From Rhizaria sp. SCN 62-66 (Eukaryota > Rhizaria, unplaced): a stretch of DNA of 64,000 nucleotides. This document shows, piece by piece, positions 56,201-64,000 of the stretch. A program made the translations under genes and the position numbers. The stretch lies in contig MEDY01000036.1 in the NCBI GenBank assembly GCA_001724265.1, positions 121,086 through 185,085 on the forward strand, read 5' to 3'. Positions within the stretch are counted from its first letter, which is position 1, and each line of letters opens with the position of its first letter. Below the pieces are notes generated by a model that saw nothing but the letters and a program-made list of their open reading frames with translations, was not told the DNA's origin and ran no database searches.

Positions 56201-59169
56201 GCGCACTGGTCCGCACTGCGCACTTCTCCGTCATCACCGTCTACCGCCTCGCCACCGTGTCCCCCCTGACGATCCTGCTGTCTGCCGTGGCCAAGGCGCG
56301 CGACGGCCTGCCCGCGCCGCCGGCCTCGGTCCGTCGCGCGCGCGCGCGCCGCCGCCGCGCTGAGCGGGTGCGTGCGCTCGGCCTCCGCTTCCGCCGCGGG
56401 CTGCTGCGCGCGTTGGGCACCGTCCACAGCGCCGCGGCGCGCATCCGCGCGGTTAGATCCTCGGTCGTGCCCCGCAGTGTCTCTGATGCCGAGGGCGGCG
56501 TCAGCGTCACCGATGGCGCTGCGGTTACGTCCGCGCCTGCCTCTGCGCTGGCGGGCGGCGCGGCCGCGTGGGTTGAGGGGCAGAGTAAGCGCATCCGCCG
56601 CGCTCTTGCCGCGGCTGCTGCGCTGGCGAAGAAGACCCGGTCGCACGCGTCTTCGTTCACCGCGAGCACCAGTGACGCCAGTAGTGTCGCTGTTGACGTT
56701 GCTGGTAGTGACAAGTCGGGGCACGGCCTCACGTTAAACAGCACGTCGTCGCAGCAGCACCAACATCAGCAGAGTCAGTCTGGCGCGGCCCCCATCACCG
56801 CTGCCGCCGCCGCGCTCGCCCGCGCATCCGCCGCCGTCGCCGCGCCGGCGCCCAGCAGCTCTCTCACCATCGACGGCGAGGAGGCCGCGCCCGTGGCATA
56901 CGCGCCCCGCGTGCGGAACCACTTCTTCGCCGACATCTTCTCGCTGCTGGAGCTGGGCGCCATGCTGCGTGGGTCGCACCGCGCGCTCGAGTACGTGCTC
57001 TCGCTCTCGCAACACAACGCGACCGGCCACGGCCGCAACAACGGCGGAAGCAACAGCAACAGCAGCAGCTCTTCTGCGGTTGTTGCGACCCCGCCCCCGC
57101 TGCGGTCCCCGCTACCGCTGGTGCCCGCCCTCTCGATGTCGCTGTCCGCGCTCGCGCGCCTGGGGCTGCGCGGCGCGCGCGCCTCCGTGGTGGGGCCCGC
57201 AACGGTCGCCGGGCATGGGCTCGGCCTAGTGTCAAACGTTGGCGTCGGCATGGGGCACGCGCGCGTCTGGCTGCCTGCTCCGAACGCGAGCTCTAGCGCG
57301 GTCGCTCATGCTCAAACTAAAGCGGATAGCACGAACGCCGTGAATGCGAGCCAAAGTCAGAGTGCCAGTCCAGGTGCGAGTGCGCATACAGCTAGTGCGT
57401 TGGTGCCAGTGCGCGTGCCATATTTCCTGCCCCTGTCCGCGAACGCCATCTACCCCGCGGCGACAGTCACTCCCGTCCCCGCCTCCGCCGCGGCGGCCTC
57501 CGCTGCCGCGGCTCTCACCGCGGGCGGCGTTGTCCCCACTGGCTTCTCCCCCGCGCTGCCGCCGCCGCGCGCGCTGCCCATCGCCGCCGCGACCGCGGCC
57601 CCGCTCGTGGCGGCGTCATCGCTTGTCGCCGTCGTCGAGGCCGAGCTAGGCAAGGTGCACCGCGCCGCGTTCAAGGCCGCCGACGTCATCATCGCCACGC
57701 ATAACAGGGCGCTGGCGGCGCACGCGCAGTCCCCGTACGCAGTCAGTGATGCCGGCGTCGGCGCCGCGTCGGCATGCGGGACCGTGGTGAGCGCCGCCGA
57801 CTCTGCCGCAGCGCGCGCGCTCACCTGCAGCCAGGCGCCGTACGCGTCGGTCACGCGCGTGCTCGCGCTGGCCGCGGCGTCCCCGTCGCAGGCGCACTTC
57901 CTGCCCATGGCGCTCTCGTTGGCCGCGCCTATCGCGCCCGTGCTGGTGCCGGCGCCGCTGCTGCCGCGAGAGGCCAGGCCCGCGCGGGCGGTCTCCGGCA
58001 GCAATAGTACGGTCGCTGAAGGCAGTAACGGCTGCTGGACTGTCAACAGCTGCAAGCGCTCTGACACTGGCGCCGCCGCTGCGGGTGCGCTCGACTGCAC
58101 CGCGGTCGCGGCTGCGACGATCGTGACTGACTGCGGCAGCGTCACCGCCGGTCTCGGCGGCAGTGGCGGCGAGGCAGGTTGCGTGACGGGCGGCGTGTTC
58201 CTCGTGACTGAGGACGCGGTGGACCCCACGACGACGGCCGCAGTGGAGACGATCGCGCTGCCGTACGCGCTCGCAGCGACGCTCACGCACAACTCACAGC
58301 GCGCGCGCGCACTCGCGACGGCGCAGGCGGGCAGCAAGGCTAGCGGCCGGGATTCGAGCAAGACTCTTAGCGCTAGTGTAAGTACCTGCTTAGTCTATGG
58401 CCCCACGACCATGGACGCTCTCGAGGCCGCAGTCGACGCTGCCGTCGTAATCACGCTCTCCGAGGCCAAGCCGTCGTCCAACGCGTCTGACGCGAAGGCA
58501 TCTCCTTCACAGTCGCACACCGGCTTTGGCTCTGCAACCTCCGGCGCGGTGACTGTTGCGGAAGTTAGGCCACCCGCGAAGCGTGTGCTGCAGTCGCTGG
58601 CCTCACACCCCGGTCTGCGGGCCGCGGTGGCGGGTCAGGATGACGACGACGCCGAGGCCGGGGTTGGCGGCAAGCTCTGGACGCTCACCAAGCTCACAGG
58701 CAGAGTGATCGCACGCAAGGCAGGCCAGCTCTTCAGCACGCTTCTCGCCAGCGCCCGCTCCGGCTCCGGCTCTGGTAGCCGCGCCGGCGGTAGCTCGACC
58801 GAGTTGACTGTGGCCAGCGCGGCGGACCGCGAGGCAGACGCGGTTGGCGCGCAGGCCTACGAGCTCGCGGCCGACCTCGCGTGGCGGCTCGCCACAGCCT
58901 CGCAGCGGCAGCTCGACCGCGCCAGATCGCGTGGGCGGCTGTGGGCGTACCGCACGACGCTCCCGCTGCGGCGCCAGCTCGCGCGTGCGGAGCGGCGCAT
59001 CGTGCAGTGGCTACCTGTCGAGGAGCGCCAGGGGTACCGCAAGCAGCGGACGGACGCGCGCCGTCGCAAGGAGGAGGATGACGACGCCGCCGAGGAGGAG
59101 GAGGAAGCCCGTGAGGGCCGCGTCGGCAAGGGACGCATCGGCCCCAAGGAGAGCAAGTGGTTCTATTAA
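47276..59169 (+). CDS. giant PLD-superfamily protein, cardiolipin-synthase-like, with in-frame TAG
   Basis: Exons 47276-50025, 50168-55620 and 55763-59169 form one frame of 3,869 codons interrupted only by a TAG at 48995-48997. The first ATG gives MLRLRRLSRN, an Arg-rich, acid-free start typical of a mitochondrial presequence. Two HKD motifs are complete: NHRKNLVVD then FTGGMN near residue 1641, and LHAKTLVIDG then VGSFNLD near 2771. They match bacterial-type cardiolipin synthases, which make cardiolipin from phosphatidylglycerol or CDP-diacylglycerol, and which replace the CDP-alcohol-transferase type in some protists such as trypanosomatids. About 1,130 residues separate the two His, against about 180 in bacterial enzymes; the insert is Ala/Ser/Pro/Thr-rich. 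His-rich blocks occur near residues 208-240 and 741-781. Other PLD functions are possible. The stop is TAA. Confidence 0.72.
48995..48997 (+). other. in-frame TAG codon inside the PLD-type gene
   Basis: Codon 574 from the start is TAG. The same frame is open for 573 codons before it and at least 340 codons after it within the same exon. Codons on both sides keep the GC-rich third positions of the gene, and no intron signals flank it. Confidence 0.9.
58379..58394 (+). repeat. 16-bp element copy 2 (in the PLD-type gene)
   Basis: GTAAGTACCTGCTTAG, one base different from copy 1, coding Val-Ser-Thr-Cys-Leu-Val in the PLD-type protein. Confidence 0.65.
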
Positions 59170-59630
59170 TGCTCAGCACGAGGTGATGCTGTGTTACAAG
59201 TTCCAACATGGACAACTCTTGCTGTTTTCGTAATTTATTGAACGCGTCTAATGACGCACACAGTTATATATACCTTGATTATAATTTATTATTCACCAAA
59301 TACATATCTACATCCGTGTTCAGTCTGTATTGTGCATTTTTTAATGTGAGCGTTATCCACGTATGCATGATTCACCCGCTTTCCCGGTGGCAAGGCAACG
59401 GTTGGCGAGCAACAACTTTCGAAAGTTTGAAGTTTGAACACATGGGCTGCCTTGCAGAGTCGTCAAATAGTGATGCCACGGAGTAATAAGATGTGATCAA
59501 TGGCATAAACATCGAGAATTAAATTATATTTTGAAATGACTTCTTATACATGCAGATATGCACCGAGGTAATTCGTGCCTCACTCACATCAATCCTGCCA
59601 TTTCTCTCTCTTCCTTGTTGACAGCCCACG
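59170..59630. other. intergenic region before the right-edge gene
   Basis: About 0.46 kb of AT-rich DNA. It should hold the 3' UTR of the PLD-type gene and the promoter of the next one. TTGTTGACAG just before CCCACGATG (acceptor near 59624) looks like the end of a 5' UTR intron; a donor was not identified. Confidence 0.55.
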
Positions 59631-62600
59631 ATGTTCCCCGGAACCATGGGTCCCTCCCGCCCACCTACGACCTATCAAAACTATGGGGCTTCGGTGTCCG
59701 AGTCATCCGCAGCGAACGAGCTGCTCGAGCAGGCCTTCGCGCTGCCGCTGACGCCGCACCACCTGGCTGTGGCGCTGCTTGTGCAGTCCTGCGGCGTCGA
59801 CCGTACCATCGCGCGCACGCAGCTGCGCCGCCCACGCTCCGCGGACCGTGACCCCGCGACGGCCGTGGCTTTTGCCAAGCTCGCCGTCGCGCACCACCTC
59901 ATCGCGCACGCGGACTCGCTGCTCCTGCTCAACACCAACACCAACGCCAAGACCACTCAGAACATGAGCAGCTTTGCCAACACGGCGAACACGGAGGCGA
60001 GCGCGGGCAGTCGGGCGCGCGCCGGGATGACCTTTCTCCCTATTGCGGCGCACATGTTCCACACACTGCCACCGGCCTTCGCGGTGGCTGTGAGCCGCGT
60101 CATCTGCTCCGAGCTGGCCTCGCTCGCCGCGCCCTCGGCCGCCGCTCTGCCCCAGCTCGCGCTCGCGCCCCCGCCCACCGCCGAGCGCCCGCCCCCGCGC
60201 AACACCAACAGCAACAGCAATGCCGCTGTGACTACTGCTCCGTCCGGGGCCCCGCTGGCGCTGCTGGTCTCCTCCCTCGTCGCCCTCACCGACGCCACCT
60301 CCTCGCTCTCCGCTCTCGGCGCGCAAGACGCCGTCACCGCCGCGGTCGCGCTGGCCGCGGTCCCCGCCGCCACCGCCGCCGCGCTGGCCGCGGGCGCGGT
60401 GCCGCCGCTTGCGGCGCACCCGTTCCATCTGCTGCGCGCCAACGCGCTTCACGCGCGCGCGCGCTCCGCCGCCTCCGTCGCCGCCTTCGGGGCCTCCGCG
60501 GCCGTGGCCGAGGCCGCCGCGGAGGACGTGGCCGCGGCGACGGCGACGCCCGTGCTCGTCCCGTTCGCGATGCCCTCTGTCTTCTCGGCATACTTGCGCG
60601 CGGTGGCGGCCCGGGCCGCGCGGCTGAGCCCCGCGTAGGCCGCGCTGCTCGCGGGCGCCCTGCGCGTCTACGCCGACGTTGACCTCGGCGTGGCGCGCGC
60701 GAGCGCCCACGGTCACTCTGCTGCCCACGGTCAGTCTCAGTTGTGGAGTCTGCCTGAATTGTATCGCAACAGCACCACTGCGGCCACTGACTCTACGCGC
60801 AGCTCCAGCAGCGCTCGTTCCAGCTCGAGGACGAATTCGGCCAATGATGACGACGATGACGATGACGAAGAGTATGCGGAGTACAGCGGCTACGATGACT
60901 GCGGCAGCGACGACGACGACGACTTGGACGGCGTCGCAGCCTGGCACGGCTCCCTCTTTCCCAGCACACTTGCACTGGGCAGCAGTCGCCCCACCGCCGC
61001 CGCTGTCGCCCCGCGGCTTCTGCGGACGCCGCTGCCGGTGTATCCGGCGCCGCACGCGCCGCAGTCGCTATGGCAGCTCCCCGTGCCCGCGCTTGCGCTC
61101 GCGCTGGCGGGGCTCGCCGCGCGCCCCGCGGCTCTGACCGGCCGCTGGTGCAGACACAGCAGCAGCACCACGAGCTGTGACTCCCGATCCCAGTTGCAGT
61201 CGCAGTCACTGCTCTCGTGTGTGCAGTTGGCGCTGGCGCAAGCCTTGCAGCCCCGGCGTCCGATGACGCAGGTCGCACTGCTCCGCAGTGAGGATCTTAA
61301 CGACCTGCATGCAACAACACACGCATGCGATGGCGGAAACAGTTGTGGTGGCAACAGCTCAGTGTACGCGTACTCGCCTCTAATCACACACCAACGCGCT
61401 CACACTTCATCGTCACAGTTGCAGTCGCAGTCGCCGTCCGCAGCAGTGCTGCCTCCTGCGTTCGCCGCGTACATGGCCGCCGCCACCCACACGCACCGCC
61501 ACCTCTCTGCCGCGTACGCACGTGACTACGATTTCAACACCAGCAGCACCACACCAGTGGGCTCGTTCAACCGCAACACCGCCGCGCTGGTTCCGAGCCC
61601 AATCCCGTTCTCGCCCGCCGCGGCGCCCACCGTGCTGCTGCTGCTGGCGACGCTGCTGGGCCGGCGCCGGTCCCCGCGCGCGGCGCTCGCTAGGCTGGCC
61701 GCGCTCGCTCTCGCGCGCGCCAGCGAGGCGTCGCCGCTGTCGCAGGCCGCAGCGGCCGCCGCGTCCACCGCCGCCGCGGGCTTCCACAACAGCGACCTGC
61801 TCGCACACCGCCAGCTCGCGCTGTTGCTGCGCTCTGCGTCCAAGCAGCCCGCAGGCGCCGTTGCCGCGCTGCTGCGGGCCGCGGTCGCGCTGCGCGCCGG
61901 CGCCCCCGCCGCGGCCGCGGCCGACGCCGCGCTGGCCGTGGCGCTGGCCGACGCCTCGGTGCTGTCGACGCTGGGCACCGTCACCACGGCCGCCGCGGTG
62001 GGCGCCGCCGCGGGCGACCCTGCCGCGCGGCACTCGGGCGGCGCGTCCCCGGCGGGCGCCACGCCCGTGCTCGTCGCGGACCTGCCGCGGCTGTTGTCGG
62101 GCGCGCCGCCCGCGGCCGCGACGCCGCCCGCGCACCTGGCCGCGGCCGCGGGGGCGGGCGCCACGGCCGCGCGCGGCGGGCTGCGGCTGGGCTCGCTGGG
62201 CGGCGGCGTTCTGCCCGTCGTCGCGCTGCTGCCCGCGCTCGTCTCGCTCGCCACGCTCGCGCCCGTCACCGTCACGACGACGACCAACGCCAGTGCAGCC
62301 ACATTCTCTGGCACCGGCGCTGCTGGCGCTGCTGGCGGAGGCGGCGGCGGCGGCGCGAAGGCGGCCGGGTACGCGCCCCCGCACGCGCACGGCGCGCGCG
62401 CGTTGCTGTCGCTCTCGGCGCTGCTCACGGTTTCCGCCGCGTCCACCGCCGTGGCGCTGCATTGGGCCGACCACCACCGGTGGACCGACGCGCTGGCCGC
62501 CAAGACCGCGCTGGCAGCGGCGGCGCAGCTAGCGGCCGAGGGGCTGGGCGCGGCTTTCGACCTCCTGCGCAGCAACGATGGCAAGACCGTCGCCGAGGCG

Positions 62601-64000
62601 ATCACCGCCGTCACGGCCCGCGCCGCGCTGCCCGCCGTAATGGTCGCCGCCGCCACGGCCGCCGTTGCCTCGGCCACGAGTGCCGCGAGCGGCGGCCCTA
62701 GTGGCGGGGCGGGGGCGGTCGGCGCGGGCAGCGCTGCGGCAGGCGTGTCGTCACTGGGCACCGGCATCGCTACGACTGGCCCCGCCGCGGCCGCCGCGCT
62801 GGAGGCGCTGCTCGCGCTCGCGCGGCCCGCAACCGCCGCCGCCATCGCCTCGGTGCTGGCCGCCACTGCCGCCGCATCGACGGCAGCAGGAGTGCACACC
62901 AGCGCGACCCGGACGCGTGCCACGGCCGTGGCGGTCACGCGCGCGGTGTCCCTGGCGCTGGCCGTGGCCGATCGCGCCGCGCACGGGCACCGGCTCGCGC
63001 GCGCGGGCGCCGCACTGGGGCCGGGGACCGCGCTCGCCGCGCCGCTGCCGGGCGCCGTCGCTGCGGCGGCGGACGACACGCTCGCCACTGCCGCGGCCGC
63101 TGCTGCTGTGGCCATCAGCCAGGGCTCCGCAACGGCCGCAGTTGCCGCGCTGGCCGCAACGCGCGCTCTCTCTGATATCAGCGGCGGCGGCAGTGGCGGC
63201 GGCGGTAGCGCGCTGCTGCTGTCGCCGGTGCTGCCGCTGGGCGTCTACTCCCCGCTCGCGCTTGCCACAGTTGCCGCCGCGTCCCTCACCCCCGTCGGCG
63301 CTGCCGCTGCCACGGCCGCGACGGCGCCGCTGCGGCTGGCGCTGGCGCCGACGGCCACGACCACTCTGGCCACGCCCGCCGGCGCCCTGGAGGTGACCGT
63401 GGGCGCGGCGCTGGCGGCGCGGGCCGGCGCGCTCTGGCGCCTCGGCCACCGCGGGCCCGCGCTCGTGGCCGCCCGGCTCGCGCTCGGCGGCCGGCCCCTG
63501 CCGCTGCGCCTGCCCCGCGCCGCTCTCTGCAGTAACGGCGACGGCATGTTGCCGACTGCGACAGCGACAGCACCTAGTGTGCGCCTGCGCGTGCTCGCGC
63601 GCTGCTCGGCGCGGCCGACCGCTGCCGCGCGCGCCGCCGCCGCCGTCGCTGCATACGCGGCGGCAGCGACTCTGGCTGGCGGCACCGGCACTGGCCCCGC
63701 GGCTCCCGCCGCGTGCCGCGCTGTCCTCGCGACTGTGGGCAACGCTAGTGACCTAAGTACCCCCTTAGACCAGCTCGCGGCGCTCTCTGCACAGGGCAGC
63801 GCTGACGACGACGACAACTCGGTTGTCAAGCAGCTTGTGCCTGCCACCGTTGCAACGCCGATCGTGACTCTGAGCAATGGCTACGATCTCGCCAGCAACA
63901 GCGCTAGCTCCGCGACTGGTGATCAGATGTCGTCGGCGCTCGCACTTAGCGCCCTCGCCGCCCCGGCCGCGGCCCGCGCCCGCGCCAGCGCTGCCCCGGC
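59631..64000 (+). CDS. unrecognised Ala-rich giant protein, 5' part, with in-frame TAG
   Basis: From the ATG at 59631 one frame stays open to the window edge (about 1,456 codons) except for a TAG at codon 336 (60636-60638). The gene is 3'-truncated by the window. I do not recognise the family. The first 110 residues (ASVSESSAANELLEQAFALP onwards) look folded, with helical segments. After the TAG come an acidic Asp/Glu stretch, Ser/Gln-rich stretches, and long Ala/Leu-rich predicted helices such as LLLLATLLGRRRSP and HWADHHRWTDALAAKTAL. Helical-repeat proteins are a possible comparison, but no motif supports naming one. Codon use after the TAG is as GC3-rich as before it. Splicing or two adjacent genes cannot be fully excluded. 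Confidence 0.55.
60636..60638 (+). other. in-frame TAG codon inside the right-edge gene
   Basis: TAG lies between CCC GCG and GCC GCG CTG. The frame is open for 335 codons before and about 1,120 codons after it, to the window edge. No GTACG donor or AT-rich intron surrounds it. Confidence 0.88.
63753..63768 (+). repeat. 16-bp element copy 3 (in the right-edge gene)
   Basis: CTAAGTACCCCCTTAG, identical to copy 1 except for the first base, coding Leu-Ser-Thr-Pro-Leu-Asp. In this copy the ends CTAAG and CTTAG are exact inverted repeats. Confidence 0.7.

Overview
This window is nuclear DNA from an unidentified, probably flagellated, single-celled eukaryote. Coding exons are very GC-rich with GC-rich third codon positions, while introns and intergenic DNA are clearly AT-rich, so gene edges are easy to see. 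I place 22 coding introns of about 100-240 nt in seven genes, and 19 of them start with GTACG rather than the usual GTAAG/GTGAG. Many proteins are inflated with Ala, Ser, Asn, Thr, Gly and Asp/Glu runs. The sequence does not name the species; three genes with ciliary or centrosomal counterparts (RAB23, OSCP1, CEP70) suggest that it builds a flagellum.

Layout, left to right: AT-rich DNA with a T39 tract (1-1590); RAB23-like GTPase (minus, 1591-3214); XRN1 5'-3' exoribonuclease (minus, 4394-11357), whose start codon appears to be split by an intron; long-chain acyl-CoA synthetase (plus, 12794-15775); an intronless 3,468-residue protein joining RCC1 repeats to a C-terminal TBC Rab-GAP domain (plus, 16577-26983); NAA38-like LSM protein (minus, 27503-27895); a mitochondrially targeted acyl-protein-thioesterase-like alpha/beta hydrolase whose nucleophile Ser is replaced by Gly (minus, 28958-31054); OSCP1 homologue (plus, 31438-33597); a nuclear-type cyclophilin with a degenerate active site (plus, 34085-37155); a 2,392-residue CEP70-family coiled-coil protein (minus, 37449-44627); casein kinase 2 alpha (plus, 45020-46469); a PLD-type, cardiolipin-synthase-like protein of 3,869 codons (plus, 47276-59169); and an unrecognised Ala-rich protein that runs off the right edge (plus, 59631 onwards).

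Functionally the window mixes housekeeping genes (mRNA decay, fatty-acid activation, NatC acetylation, CK2 signalling, probable mitochondrial cardiolipin synthesis) with ciliary, centrosomal and Rab-related genes. There is no operon-like organisation; genes lie in divergent, convergent and tandem pairs separated by 0.3-1.4 kb.

The most unusual signal is that the two rightmost genes each stay open in one frame across a single in-frame TAG (48995-48997 and 60636-60638), while all eleven complete genes end in TAA (6) or TGA (5) and none in TAG. Readthrough, a reassigned TAG, decay or sequence error are all possible. Other notable items are the Ser-to-Gly pseudo-thioesterase, loss of the NKxD lysine in the RAB23-like GTPase, a CEP70 protein with about a dozen RPT-type repeats where human CEP70 has one, and a 16-bp element present in three near-identical copies inside coding sequence.
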